Shown: positions 27,974-37,762, counted from the stretch's first letter. The stretch: 64,000 nt of DNA from Pseudomonas sp. G.S.17 (GCF_038096165.1 NZ_CP151076.1:3221501-3285500); one strand, 5' to 3'. The notes: generated by a model not told the origin, from the sequence alone. Numbers and translations are program-made.

Positions 27974-30292
27974 TCAAAGCTGCCACCATTTCGGCAACAA
28001 CTGTTGCACCTTGCGCTCGGCGAAACGGTCGTCGATCAGCATCACTACGCCACGGTCGTCCTGACTGCGGATCACCCGGCCAGCGGCCTGCACGACTTTT
28101 TGCAGCCCCGGATAAAGGTAGGTGTAATCGTAGCCTGCGCCAAACAGCACAGCCATGCGCTGTTTAAGTTGTTCATTGACCGGATTGAGCTGAGCCAGAC
28201 CCAACGTGGCAATGAACGCCCCGATCAGTCGCGCGCCGGGCAAATCGATCCCCTCGCCGAATGCACCGCCCAGCACCGCAAAGCCAATGCCCTGGCTTTC
28301 AAGGGTAAAGCGCGCAAGGAAGCCGTGACGATCAGCCTCGCTCATGCCCCGCGCCTGCTGCCAGATCGGCACCTGCGGATGGCGGGCCTGCATCAACTGC
28401 GCGACTTGTTGCAAATAATCAAAGCTGCTGAAGAACGCCAGATAATTGCCTGGTCGCGCTGCAAACTGCTCGGCCATCAACTCGACGATGGGCGCCAGGG
28501 ACGCCTGGCGATGGGTGAAACGGGTGGATATCTGGCTGACGATCCGAACATCCAGCTGCTGGCGATTGAAGGGCGATTCGACATCGATCCAAGCCGTATC
28601 GACAGGCAAGCCGAGCAAGTCGGCGTAGTAATGCCGAGGGCTGAGGGTCGCGGAAAACAGCACGCTGCTGCGCGCTGCGGTCAATCTTGGGCGAATGAAG
28701 TTGGCTGGCACGACGTTGCGCAGGCAGAGCCGGGACAAGCTGCTGCGCTTGCCCCTTGATTCGCGCTTGCTGATGTCGAAAACGAATTGCTCGTCGAATA
28801 GTTCAGCAATGCGTACAAAGGCAATCGCTTCGAAGTAAAAGCTTTGCAGGGGACCATCGACGGCTTCCGGGTGTTCATTGAAGTAATCCCCCATCGCCGT
28901 TACGCACAGATTGAGACTTTGCAGCAACTTGCCCGGCGTGCCGGGATAGGCTTGATACGCCGCGATCTGCTCCTTGTGCAGCGCATTCCAGTCACGATTC
29001 AAGCGTTGCAGGGATTTTTTCAAAGGCGCGGGGGCAACATCGCGGATGGCGTTCATGCTTTGCTGGTCGAGGCTGGCGCTGTACATCTGCCGCGCGCGCT
29101 CGACCATGTTGTGCGCTTCATCCACCAGCACCGCGACACGCCATTGATTGAACTGCGCCAGGCCGAACAGCAAAGCGCTCAGGTCGAAATAATAGTTGTA
29201 GTCGGCGATCACCACGTCCGACCAGCGCGCCATTTCCTGGCTGAGGTAGTACGGACAGACTTGATGTTCAAGCGCCACTTGGCGCAAACCGGCTTGATCC
29301 AGCCACGGCGCCGTCAACGCGGCGTTGCGTGCAGCGGGAAGCCGGTCATAAAAACCACGAGCCAGGGGGCATGAATCGCCATTACAAGCTTTGTCCAGAT
29401 GTTCGCAGGCCTTGTCCCGAGCCACCAGCTCCAGCACGCGCAATTCCAGCTCCGGTGCGCTGTGCCGAATCACTCCCAACGCATCAAGTGCCAGCTTGCG
29501 CCCCGGTGTTTTGGCGGTCAGGAAGAATAGTTTGTCGAGTTGCTGGCCGGGCGCGGCCTTGAGTATGGGAAACAAGGTGCCGATGGTCTTGCCGATGCCG
29601 GTGGGCGCCTGAGCCATCAGACAACGGCCAGTGCTGACCGCTTTGTAGACGGACTCGGCCAGATGTCGCTGGCCGATACGGAAATCCGCATGGGGAAATT
29701 TCAAGCGGCGCAGCACGTCATTGCGTTGATGGTTGTGGGCTAATTCCTGACGCGCCCAGTGCAGGAATATCCCGCAGTGCTTGTCAAAAAATGCCCGCAG
29801 CTCTGCAGCCGTATGCCGTTCACGAATCAAGGTCTCTTCTTCGCTGATGATGTTGAAGTACACCAGCGCCAGATTCACTTCACCCAATTGCAATTGCTGG
29901 CACAGCAGCCAACCGTAAATCTTTGCCTGGGCCCAATGCAGTTGCCGATGGTTGTCGGGAATGGCCGCAAAGTCACCACGGTAAGTCTTCACCTCTTCAA
30001 GCTGATTGCGCTGCGGGTCATAACCGTCTGCCCTGCCCCGGACTTTTAATTGCAAGTACTCGCCGGACAGCGCCACTTCAGTCTGGTAATCCGGGCCGCG
30101 CCGCGCGGCAACGGTACGATGCCCGGCAATGCCCTGCAGCGCAGTCGGCGCTGGGGTGAAGCGCAAGTCGAGGTCACCGGTCTTCGCCGTAAACTCGCAC
30201 AGCGCGCGGACCGCTACGGCATAGACCGAGGCGTCCGCGCCATCCGGCACGAGCGCATCGCTTGGGGGGATTAAATCAGGAGCTGAATTCAC
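27974..30292 (-). CDS. XPD/DinG-type iron-sulfur helicase with N-terminal nuclease-like domain
   Basis: 772 residues. Residues about 80-150 look like a PD-(D/E)XK nuclease fold (LKVRGRADGYD, then LEEVKTYRG with the DxxExK core, and WAQAKIYGW). The helicase follows: Walker A QAPTGIGKT, four cysteines typical of the XPD Fe-S domain (two in CEHLDKAC, one in DSCPLARG, one in HQVCPYYL), VDEAHN, SATLSP and the final QAAGRVIRSQDDRG. Probably a 5'-3' DNA-repair helicase. The start is GTG with no clear ribosome binding site; the first 20 residues are low-complexity, so the true start may lie further in. Confidence 0.85.
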   Translation of the reverse strand: MNSAPDLIPPSDALVPDGADASVYAVAVRALCEFTAKTGDLDLRFTPAPTALQGIAGHRTVAARRGPDYQTEVALSGEYLQLKVRGRADGYDPQRNQLEEVKTYRGDFAAIPDNHRQLHWAQAKIYGWLLCQQLQLGEVNLALVYFNIISEEETLIRERHTAAELRAFFDKHCGIFLHWARQELAHNHQRNDVLRRLKFPHADFRIGQRHLAESVYKAVSTGRCLMAQAPTGIGKTIGTLFPILKAAPGQQLDKLFFLTAKTPGRKLALDALGVIRHSAPELELRVLELVARDKACEHLDKACNGDSCPLARGFYDRLPAARNAALTAPWLDQAGLRQVALEHQVCPYYLSQEMARWSDVVIADYNYYFDLSALLFGLAQFNQWRVAVLVDEAHNMVERARQMYSASLDQQSMNAIRDVAPAPLKKSLQRLNRDWNALHKEQIAAYQAYPGTPGKLLQSLNLCVTAMGDYFNEHPEAVDGPLQSFYFEAIAFVRIAELFDEQFVFDISKRESRGKRSSLSRLCLRNVVPANFIRPRLTAARSSVLFSATLSPRHYYADLLGLPVDTAWIDVESPFNRQQLDVRIVSQISTRFTHRQASLAPIVELMAEQFAARPGNYLAFFSSFDYLQQVAQLMQARHPQVPIWQQARGMSEADRHGFLARFTLESQGIGFAVLGGAFGEGIDLPGARLIGAFIATLGLAQLNPVNEQLKQRMAVLFGAGYDYTYLYPGLQKVVQAAGRVIRSQDDRGVVMLIDDRFAERKVQQLLPKWWQL

Positions 30293-30397
30293 TGCAGGGA
30301 CGAACCATCGATTGCCGGTACTGGATGGGTGTACAGATAACAGTCTGATGCGGGTCTGGCAAATCTAAATGGATCGACGGCCCGATTGTCCCTGGCC

Positions 30398-31804
30398 TCA
30401 AGCGCAGCGTGCCTCGGACAACGCCCGGCGCAAGGTCGCGAGCGTGGTCTCGATGGGCAAATGATCGCCGATGGCATAGCTGATGCGCAGGTTCTGGCGA
30501 TGCAAACCCTGCAGGCTGAACAGCTCGCCCGGAGCGATGACGATACGTTCCTGCAACAACTGATCAAATACCTGGCGCATGTCCACGCAAGCCACGCTTT
30601 CGGCCCAGATCACCGCCCCGCCCTGGGGCATCTCGTACTGCAGCAAGCGTCCCAGGTGACGGTCAATCAGTAATGTCATGGCCAACATTCGCTGCTCCAG
30701 CAATCGGCGCAGTTCTACCAGATGCAGATCCAGGCGCCCGCTGCTGTACAACCGCGCAATAGCCTTCTGCCGGATCGGCGGCAGATTGAACCCCTGCAAC
30801 AGGAAGTATTGCTGCCATTGCGGATTGAAAAACTTGCCCAGCAAGTAGCCATAAGGTGCTTCGGCGCCAAGGATTTTTTCGAATGAACCAATGATCAACA
30901 GCCGCTCGGGGTCGATCAGATCGCGCAACCGACTGTGGGGCGCCTCGAAACTGAGCTCGCCATGGCTATCGTTCTCCAGCACCCAGATTCGGTACCGGTT
31001 CAACAGATCCGCAACCGCCTGACGATTCTCGGCGGCCAAAGCGCTGCCACGCACCGCGTTGAGAAACGACGGCAACAGCGCCAGGCCTATACCTTCGGTG
31101 AGTAACGCCTGGTCCAGCGCCGGGACGTTGATACACCCCGCCTGATCCACGGGCAACTCGATGACCCGGATGTTGAAGGACTGCAACAGGCGCAAGAGTG
31201 TCCAGGTGCAGGGTGACTCAACCAGAACCGTACTGCCGCGCAGCGCCAGGGTTTCAAGCACCACCTTCATCATGGCCAGCAGGTCTGGTCCGACGAAGGC
31301 ATCTTCCGGAAGCCAGCTGCGCTGCGTCGATACCGTGTAATGCGCCGCCAACGCAGACCGCAGTTCCACATCGCCAAATGGCTGGAAGTTCGGATCCAGT
31401 GGCCCGGGATACTGCCGGACCAGTTCGCGCTCAATCAACAAGAGCGGACTTTCCAGCGACTGCACCTGGGTCGGCTGATCGTTGCCGAGCACCAGCATGC
31501 CGGGGCGGCGCGCGCTGTTGTACAGGGTTTCCAGAAGACTTTGCGTACCGTCCGAACTGCCTGGCGAACAGTCGCTGCAGCCATTGGGTTGCGCAAAGTA
31601 GCCGGATTTAGGCACAGGGCAGACCCGGCCTTCCTTTTCCAGTATCGAATAGGCATTTTGCACCGTCGAAATCGACACTTTCAAACGCAGCGCCAACTGA
31701 CGCAGCGAAGGGAGCCGTGTTGCCGTATCGCTCGGCGCGTCGTTGATCAGCCCGACAAGATAGCGATATACCGTGTGATAGGCGAAATCAGGTTTGGTTT
31801 TCAT
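30398..31804 (-). CDS. MocR-type GntR regulator (wHTH plus aminotransferase domain)
   Basis: 468 residues. Winged helix N terminus (LPSLRQLALRLKVSISTVQNAYSILEKEG split over GntR helix-turn-helix positions), then a fold-type I aminotransferase-like domain with a probable PLP lysine in IIGSFEKILGAEAPYGYL. MocR proteins use PLP or a PLP-amino acid adduct as effector and usually control a neighbouring metabolic gene. ATG at 31,804 is used; a GTG three codons earlier is possible. The same-strand gene 104 bases upstream (PP-loop protein) is the obvious candidate partner. Confidence 0.88.
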   Translation of the reverse strand: MKTKPDFAYHTVYRYLVGLINDAPSDTATRLPSLRQLALRLKVSISTVQNAYSILEKEGRVCPVPKSGYFAQPNGCSDCSPGSSDGTQSLLETLYNSARRPGMLVLGNDQPTQVQSLESPLLLIERELVRQYPGPLDPNFQPFGDVELRSALAAHYTVSTQRSWLPEDAFVGPDLLAMMKVVLETLALRGSTVLVESPCTWTLLRLLQSFNIRVIELPVDQAGCINVPALDQALLTEGIGLALLPSFLNAVRGSALAAENRQAVADLLNRYRIWVLENDSHGELSFEAPHSRLRDLIDPERLLIIGSFEKILGAEAPYGYLLGKFFNPQWQQYFLLQGFNLPPIRQKAIARLYSSGRLDLHLVELRRLLEQRMLAMTLLIDRHLGRLLQYEMPQGGAVIWAESVACVDMRQVFDQLLQERIVIAPGELFSLQGLHRQNLRISYAIGDHLPIETTLATLRRALSEARCA

Positions 31805-31908
31805 GAGCGGCACCGGTCCATGCGCCTAACGCTGGGGCCAAATTTCTCGTTGACTGATGATATGCCTGACATGGCGCCGGCCACGTAGCTGCCGAGACGG
31901 AAGCTGGA

Positions 31909-33414
31909 TCAGCGTCCGGATATCATTTCCGTAACCGCTTCACCGGTGACCGAGTCGACTGTCGATATCTTTCGTTTATCAGGATCGGCGGCGCGCACCC
32001 TGGCAATGATCGAGTGTTGCTGGTTGAAATCAACACGCTGCTTGAGATAGAGGTTCTGCAGGCCTTTGATGCTCAGGCCGCTGATATCGATCAACCACTG
32101 AATCACTTGCTCGGGGGCGGTCATTCCCGCCAGGGCCTTATGCAGGTCCGGCAGCGCAACCAACATCCCCGGATGACAGCGGCGCAGGAAAATTTCCAGG
32201 TCTCGCCCTTCATCGACGAAGGGTGAAAAAAGCAGGCACACCAGTTGCGTTTCATTCAGGCCGAACCCTTCCAGAGCAAAGGCTGCAGCCAATTCCCGAC
32301 GCGCCTGCAAACGCGTCTGGCCGACATACGCCCCCAACGCCTGATCGATCAAGCGTTGAGGCATTTGTTTCCTGCGCATCATTGTCTTGGCCAGTTCAAG
32401 GTATTCGGCAATGCCATCGGCGTAGGTGCGTCCTTGCACATATTGGGCTCTCAGGCCGCGCATATGCGCCATCAGCAACGGATTGGCGCAATCTGACTCA
32501 CTGAAGCTGAATGCCAGGTCATCGAAACGAAAGCCGAGGAACTCGGTGAGCAAATTCCAGTGTTCTTCGACGTTGCTGTGCATCAGATCAGAAATGGTGA
32601 TGTACGACGGCACGACGGATTTGTTCGGAAAACCCACAGGGCGAACGACACGGCCGGCAGTTTCGCTGCCGTCGCCGTACAACTCCTGATAGTACGCCTG
32701 GCCAATGCTGTCGATTGTGCGCAGCATGCCGTTGAAATTCTGATTGCCCCAGTCACTGAAACGCTGTGCGTTACGTGGCACCAGACGCATGATCCAGGCG
32801 ATGTATTGCTTTTGTTCCTTGCGCGAATCACCGCTGACCAGCGCATCGACGCCAGTGCCCCACGCGGCGGCGCGACCGAAAAACTCCGCGATCCCCAAAT
32901 AGCAGCTATTGCAGAAGGTGGTGCGACCGTCCCCTGCCGACAGATGCCCGCTCAGCAGCATGTCCGAGCGGTTTTGCTCGCGCCCTGCCTGGGAGAACGG
33001 CAACTCCGGCTCAAATATCTGCACATACTGGTTATCCACCACCAGCAGTTCGACCCGAGGATCGTCGTGCAGAAAAAGTCCCGAGTAGGTGCGCTGAATG
33101 TTGCCCATGACGGCGGGTGTCATGCCCGCATGGCGCATGGTGGCGACGCGCAGATTGAAGGTCGCGGGTGATCTGCCGGCAATGCTTAGCTGCGCAGCCC
33201 GCAGGAAGGCGACGGTATACGCGCTGTCCTTGCCACCGCTGAAAGCGACCATGACCTTGAAGCTGGCAATGCGCTCAATGCCGCCTGCGGCTACGATCAA
33301 ACGCTGAATCAATAACTGCAAGGCGGTCCGCTCGGCGCGGGTAAAGTGGCCCAACAAGCGTTGCAACACTTGTTGATACACATAACTCATCGCTTGCTCG
33401 TGTATAGAACTCAT
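31909..33414 (-). CDS. PP-loop ATP-pyrophosphatase domain protein of unknown function
   Basis: 501 residues. An N-type ATP pyrophosphatase PP-loop is clear at about residues 53-62 (VAFSGGKDSAY). A Cys pair CNSC occurs about 170 residues in, just before YLGIAEFFG, and may bind metal or carry sulfur. After the PP-loop domain comes an all-helical C-terminal half I do not recognise. PP-loop enzymes adenylate carbonyls or RNA bases during thiolation or amidation; DndC, TtcA and N-acetyl sugar amidotransferase share the motif, but none matches over its length. AGGTG lies seven bases before the ATG. Not obviously part of a biosynthetic cluster. Confidence 0.7.
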   Translation of the reverse strand: MSSIHEQAMSYVYQQVLQRLLGHFTRAERTALQLLIQRLIVAAGGIERIASFKVMVAFSGGKDSAYTVAFLRAAQLSIAGRSPATFNLRVATMRHAGMTPAVMGNIQRTYSGLFLHDDPRVELLVVDNQYVQIFEPELPFSQAGREQNRSDMLLSGHLSAGDGRTTFCNSCYLGIAEFFGRAAAWGTGVDALVSGDSRKEQKQYIAWIMRLVPRNAQRFSDWGNQNFNGMLRTIDSIGQAYYQELYGDGSETAGRVVRPVGFPNKSVVPSYITISDLMHSNVEEHWNLLTEFLGFRFDDLAFSFSESDCANPLLMAHMRGLRAQYVQGRTYADGIAEYLELAKTMMRRKQMPQRLIDQALGAYVGQTRLQARRELAAAFALEGFGLNETQLVCLLFSPFVDEGRDLEIFLRRCHPGMLVALPDLHKALAGMTAPEQVIQWLIDISGLSIKGLQNLYLKQRVDFNQQHSIIARVRAADPDKRKISTVDSVTGEAVTEMISGR

Positions 33415-34102
33415 CGTGTTTCACCTGCCTGCGTATCGACGTGCGCGGGTGTGCAGATTGAATTTACATCGAGCAGCCGTCTGCATGAATAATCGACCAT
33501 GACTCATTCCCTGAGTAATAATTACCCAACTATTATCAATATTAATCCATCAATTACAAGGTACAGATAAGTCGTAAAACACGGCTCACCTAAAATGGTT
33601 TAAACATAAACAACTAAACACGTTAGTTTATTTTCACTGTGTAAGCGGATGTCTTTTCCGAGTTCGCTTTCCCCTGTCAAACCCGCAGCTCAGGGCCTAG
33701 GGCAGCCTGTGCGGAGATTTCCGGCGCAGGCGTAAGACAGGGATGAATTTCACGGCAAGCATCACCGACGCGCGCCTGGTTATAAACCCTTGAAACGCAG
33801 GTGATATTAAACCTGCTCAGTCGATATTTCCGAGAAACACACAGCCATGTTTATTCGTTTTTTTGTCAAACAGCAGTATTTCAACTTGAAACTCATTAAA
33901 TGGCGCAACCCCAACTATTCAATCGTCGACACTTAGCGCTTGCAGCTATAACGTACTGAAGTTTTATAGTCGGAATGCTGGAAAGTCCAAAGCCGTGCGG
34001 GGAATGAAGTTGAACGTGGTGAAGAGTGGGTTTATTGCGTCGACGCCTGGCTGGAGGCGTCGAGGAGACTGAAGTTCTGTTGCAGCACTTCTCAGGGATG
34101 GT
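33415..34102. other. 688-base AT-richer intergenic region
   Basis: I see no supported gene on either strand. The part next to the PP-loop gene is AT-rich (33,480-33,640) and presumably holds its promoter. A small inverted repeat AACTAA / TTAGTT sits at 33,612-33,628. The part next to mexS shows no recognisable terminator. Confidence 0.6.
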
Positions 34103-35125
34103 TCAGGCAGGCTCCACTTCGAGGACTGCTCGCCCGCCAATCGGGCAGCCGTCCATATAACGGTGAGCCTGGACCACTTCGCTGAACGGGAATACGCGCA
34201 TTTTCAGCGGCACCAGTACCCTGTCTGCGGTCAACTGATTGATGTCCCGCAGTGCGCGCTGCAACGCAGCTTCATCCTGAGAGATACCCAATTCCGGCTT
34301 GCCGGTGAAGTTACCCAGGCAATGCACAAAAAATTGAATGTTCTTCTGGAAAGCGGCACACGCCGGGAATGGAGTCTGATTGCCACCTTGCAGACCATAA
34401 AGCACCAGGCTGCCGCGTGGCGCCAGGACGTCGCCCATGATTGACATCTGCGGACCGCCGAGACCATCGAGCACAACATCGACGCCACGGTTTTCAGTGT
34501 ATTTGTTGATCGCCATGAGCAAGTCCTGCTCTTCGGTGACCACGACTTTATCGGCCCCCAGCGACAGCAGGTAATCCCGTGCATCGTCAGTCTTGGTGGC
34601 AGCGATCACTCGCACACCCAATGCCTTGCCCAACTGGACAAAGGCCGGGCCGGCGCAATGGCTGGCATCGGTCACCAGAGCGGTCTGCCCAGGCTTGATA
34701 CGCGCCAGGTCCATGTAGGCAAAATAGGCAACCAGCAGCGGCGTGTAATGCACGCTGGCTTGCAGCGGCGTCAACACGTCGGGGTAACGGGTCAGCGCAG
34801 ACTGTGGCAGCACCACAACTTCGCCGTAAACCGGATGCTGGTTCGGGTCTGCCGACGGGAAGCTGGCAACCTTGTCGCCCACCGCAAAATCGTCGACGCC
34901 TTCACCCAGTGCGGTGACTACGCCAGCCATTTCATGGCCCATGCCCGCAGGGAGTCGCGCCTGGGAAGACGCCAGGTTTTGCCGCCAGAGGACGTCATAC
35001 CAGCTGATGCCTATCGCCTGGACACGTACTTGTACCTCACCGGGTCCAGGCAACACGGCAGGATGCTCTTCGATCTTGAGCACCTCTGCTGGGCCAAACT
35101 GATGAAAACGGATCGTGCGGGACAT
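34103..35125 (-). CDS. mexS: MexS, quinone oxidoreductase-like MDR protein
   Basis: 340 residues of the zinc-less medium-chain dehydrogenase/reductase group, collinear with P. aeruginosa MexS: N terminus SRTIRFHQFGPAEVLKIEEH, GISWYDVLWRQNLASS, the nucleotide-binding stretch TALVTDASHCAGPAFVQLGK, and FQKNIQFFVHC near the C terminus. In P. aeruginosa loss of MexS activates MexT and the MexEF-OprN pump, probably by letting a toxic electrophilic metabolite accumulate. It diverges from mexT as in P. aeruginosa. The C terminus (MDGCPIGGRAVLEVEPA) is slightly altered. Confidence 0.93.
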   Translation of the reverse strand: MSRTIRFHQFGPAEVLKIEEHPAVLPGPGEVQVRVQAIGISWYDVLWRQNLASSQARLPAGMGHEMAGVVTALGEGVDDFAVGDKVASFPSADPNQHPVYGEVVVLPQSALTRYPDVLTPLQASVHYTPLLVAYFAYMDLARIKPGQTALVTDASHCAGPAFVQLGKALGVRVIAATKTDDARDYLLSLGADKVVVTEEQDLLMAINKYTENRGVDVVLDGLGGPQMSIMGDVLAPRGSLVLYGLQGGNQTPFPACAAFQKNIQFFVHCLGNFTGKPELGISQDEAALQRALRDINQLTADRVLVPLKMRVFPFSEVVQAHRYMDGCPIGGRAVLEVEPA

Positions 35126-35594
35126 TTCGAACCTCGCCTAATGAACCTTGATGCCATGAACTCTATCCGGGCGCTGCCGGGAACACTATCAGTGGCTATT
35201 AATAGTCGACATGTCTGTCATCGATTGTCATCACATTCCGTAGGCTTATCGCCTTGAGACAATCACAGACTGCCTATGTGGTCATGGGCGGCCATTGTTC
35301 GCATGTCGCACGTACATTGCAACCCATGGAATGTTTCATCTTCCGCCGTCCGATGCCCCATCGCCGACAAACCCCGGCTTCGACCCTGACCCGGTAAATC
35401 TTTGGTCATCGGTGCTGCCGGACGTTCAATGAATCTCAGGGTAATTAGCGACTCTGGACGCAGGTATCTGATCTCGCGATGAATTTATGCATGCGCAAAC
35501 CGCGTATTTGCTCGTACTATTCACGCCAGCGTTGAACACACCGGCTTTCTGCTGGCTGCCCACTGCTTCGACAAATGTCCCGAGATCACCTGCC
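35126..35594. promoter_or_regulatory. mexS-mexT divergent intergenic region
   Basis: 469 bases without a gene. It includes the palindrome CTATTAATAG at 35,196-35,205 and repeated TGTCATC half-sites near 35,213-35,230, plausible LysR-type targets. I could not match the published MexT nod-box exactly. Confidence 0.45.
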
Positions 35595-36509
35595 ATGAAT
35601 CGCAACGACCTGCGTCGCGTCGACCTCAATTTGCTGATCGTTTTCGAAACCCTGATGCACGAACGCAGCGTGACACGCGCCGCAGAGAAGTTGTTTCTCG
35701 GGCAACCGGCAATCAGCGCCGCCCTGTCACGGCTGCGCGGGCTGTTTGATGATCCGCTGTTCGTACGCACCGGCCGCAGCATGGAGCCCACCGCCCGGGC
35801 GACGGAAATCTTCGGCCTGCTCTCGCCTGCCCTGGATTCCATTTCCACTGCGGTCAGTCGTGCGTCCGAGTTCGACCCGGCAACCAGCACCGCCGTTTTT
35901 CGCATTGGGCTTTCCGACGACGCAGAATTCGCCTTGCTGCCTTCATTGCTCAAACGGCTGCGCTCGGAGGCACCCGGCATCGTACTGGTGGTGCGGCGGG
36001 TGAATTACATACTGATGCCGGCGTTATTGGCCTCTGGTGAGATTTCCATCGGTGTCAGCTACACCAACGACCTGCCCGCCAACGCCAAGCGCAAGGTGTT
36101 GCGCCGCAGCAAGCCCATGCTCCTGCGTGCCGACTCTATGCCTGGCGCGTTGAGCCTGGAAGATTTCTGTTCTCGCCCCCACGCGCTGGTGTCGTTCGCG
36201 GGCGACCTGAGTGGTTTCATCGACGGCTTCCTGGAAAAGATCGACCGCAAACGGCATGTCGTGCTGGCAGTCCCGCAATTCAACGGCCTGGCAACCTTGC
36301 TGGCAGGCACCGATATCATCGCCACCGTGCCGGATTATGCCGCCGCAGTGCTGACTGCGGCTGGCGGTGTGCGGGCCGAGGAATTGCCGATCGAGACGCA
36401 GACGTTCGAACTGCATATGGCCTGGCGCGGCTCGCAAGACAACGATCCAGGCGAGCGATGGCTGCGCTCGCGGATTCAGATGTTCTTTGGCGACCCTGAG
36501 AGTCTTTAG
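35595..36509 (+). CDS. mexT: MexT, LysR-type activator of mexEF-oprN
   Basis: 304 residues beginning MNRNDLRRVDLNLLIVFETL, with the helix-turn-helix RAAEKLFLGQPAISAALSRL and the effector domain ending MFFGDPESL. Sequence and length follow active P. aeruginosa MexT. The frame is intact, with no 8-bp insertion of the kind that inactivates mexT in some PAO1 lines. MexT is redox-responsive and activates mexS and mexEF-oprN. Here mexE begins 24 kb downstream instead of next door; a second copy of the mexT 3' end is found at 57,489-57,518. Confidence 0.93.
   Translation: MNRNDLRRVDLNLLIVFETLMHERSVTRAAEKLFLGQPAISAALSRLRGLFDDPLFVRTGRSMEPTARATEIFGLLSPALDSISTAVSRASEFDPATSTAVFRIGLSDDAEFALLPSLLKRLRSEAPGIVLVVRRVNYILMPALLASGEISIGVSYTNDLPANAKRKVLRRSKPMLLRADSMPGALSLEDFCSRPHALVSFAGDLSGFIDGFLEKIDRKRHVVLAVPQFNGLATLLAGTDIIATVPDYAAAVLTAAGGVRAEELPIETQTFELHMAWRGSQDNDPGERWLRSRIQMFFGDPESL
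36480..36493 (+). repeat. Left copy of a direct repeat at the mexT 3' end
   Basis: ATGTTCTTTGGCGA in the last codons of mexT recurs exactly at 57,489-57,502 in the same orientation. Over the final ten codons including stop, 24 of 30 bases match. The pair brackets about 21 kb of accessory DNA and may be att-like. Confidence 0.6.
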
Positions 36510-36842
36510 GCGTCGGCTGGCAGGCTGTTCGGCTGATCATTTCTGCCTTTCCACAAACCATGGAGCTCCATTCACTTCCAGTGGATTGCTACATTGGGGC
36601 ACATCTGAGGGCATGCATTGGATGCTTCGAAAAGGATGCCCCCAGCCTAAGGCCAAACAGGCTATTGATAAGGGCAGTTCCGATCGGAGTCTCTGCAAAT
36701 CGATAGACCGGCCTGAAGCTTTCAACATATCTGTGGGAATCCTGAGAGTTTTTTGAAAAACAGGAAGCACCTGTGATCTGCCCTACCCTGATTATCACAA
36801 GACGTGGCGAGATCACCATAGGTGAGTCAAGTAGCCGCTCCG
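36510..36842. other. Region without recognisable gene
   Basis: 333 bases between the mexT stop and the DMT transporter remnant. Short open frames occur on both strands but have no ribosome binding sites, family similarity or conserved order. Probably decayed DNA at the left edge of the accessory block. Confidence 0.5.
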
Positions 36843-37018
36843 CTATTGGTCCTGCGCGATTCCCCCCGCACTCTGTGCCGACAACACAATCGCCAGCACA
36901 ATCAACACCGCTCCTGTCAACATCCGATATGACGGCGCTCCATGGAACCACCACCACGCGTAGGCCATGGCGTAGACCGGCTCCAGTGAGATGATTATCC
37001 CGGCGCTGCGCGCGTTGA
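36843..37018 (-). pseudogene. C-terminal fragment of a DMT/EamA transporter
   Basis: On the minus strand, 57 codons read NARSAGIIISLEPVYAMAYA, then WWWFHGAP and MLTGAVLIVLAIVLSAQSAGG, ending in a stop at 36,843. This is the last two helices of an EamA-family drug/metabolite transporter, including the conserved SLEPVYA motif. The rest of the gene is missing; its upstream side joins the sugar isomerase remnant. Confidence 0.8.
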
Positions 37019-37019
37019 C

Positions 37020-37676
37020 GCCCTTTAAGCATCAGCCCAGAGACGAAGTACACGATGAGTTTCTTGCGGTTGAGGCCCCGCAGCAAAGCCCGGTCTTGCA
37101 AAAGGGCAAACACCTCCAGGATTAGCTGGGCAAACTCCGCGTGGCCGAAGGTGATCATATTGACACTGGCGTGAATCAGCGGCCCAGGTTGGGGTGATTG
37201 AGTCGCTCACAAATGCGCAGGGCGTCGTCGTGCTTTTCGCTCCAGTGCAGCAAATGCGAGTAGATCAGGATGCCTATATTGCTCTGCTGTGCGGTAGAAA
37301 AGGCTTCGGCCAACAAGCGCACCACAGGCTCATCGCCCACTGGGTCCGAACGCGGGAAGTCCCCCGCGGTTTTGATCGCCAATTCAACGGTGGAGCCTGG
37401 CGGTGCCACTTTCAGCATCTGATAAATGCCCGCGTTCTGCTCCGCCTCTGCGCCAAGGCGCAGGTTGAGCACCACTTAGACGCCCGCTACCTCAATGTCG
37501 TGACGCTCCTTGACGCTGTTCAATTGCTGGACAGCTGCCCAGTTGCGTCCATCGCAGATTGAAAGATAGGTGGCGTAATAACCCACCGCCTTAGTCATCT
37601 CGCACCTGTCCTCAAAACTGTAGGTGCCCATGGAGCTGTAGAAACAGGTGTCCTGTGCGTAAAACCTTGGCGTCAT
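37020..37676 (-). pseudogene. Sugar phosphate isomerase/epimerase-like TIM-barrel gene, inactivated
   Basis: Begins MTPRFYAQDTCFYSSMGTYS with GGGAG eight bases upstream. The frame is interrupted by TAA at 37,476-37,478 directly before VVLNLRLGAEAEQ, and by a one-base loss near 37,180 (NHPNLG continues as PLIHASVNMITFGHAEFAQ in another frame). The C terminus is lost at the junction with the DMT fragment. HPNLG resembles the metal-site loop of AP-endonuclease-2-like isomerases. Two independent lesions plus truncation make function unlikely. Confidence 0.75.
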
Positions 37677-37762
37677 GGTGTTCTCCCGCAGGGCATCAGG
37701 CATTGGTTGCAAAGCACCGTCGAACGCCCACTTCGCCCCCACCAACACCGAAAGCAAATGTC

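Noticed and set aside
33415..34102. Hidden small gene or RNA in the region between the PP-loop gene and mexS
   Set aside because: No frame with supporting signals and no terminator-like structure that would close an RNA gene were seen.
35595..36509. mexT inactivated by an 8-bp insertion, as in some P. aeruginosa lines
   Set aside because: The frame is continuous from MNRND to the stop with normal length.
36589..37158. 189-codon minus-strand frame
   Set aside because: It is a chimera that reads through parts of the isomerase and DMT remnants in mixed frames, so it is not a gene.
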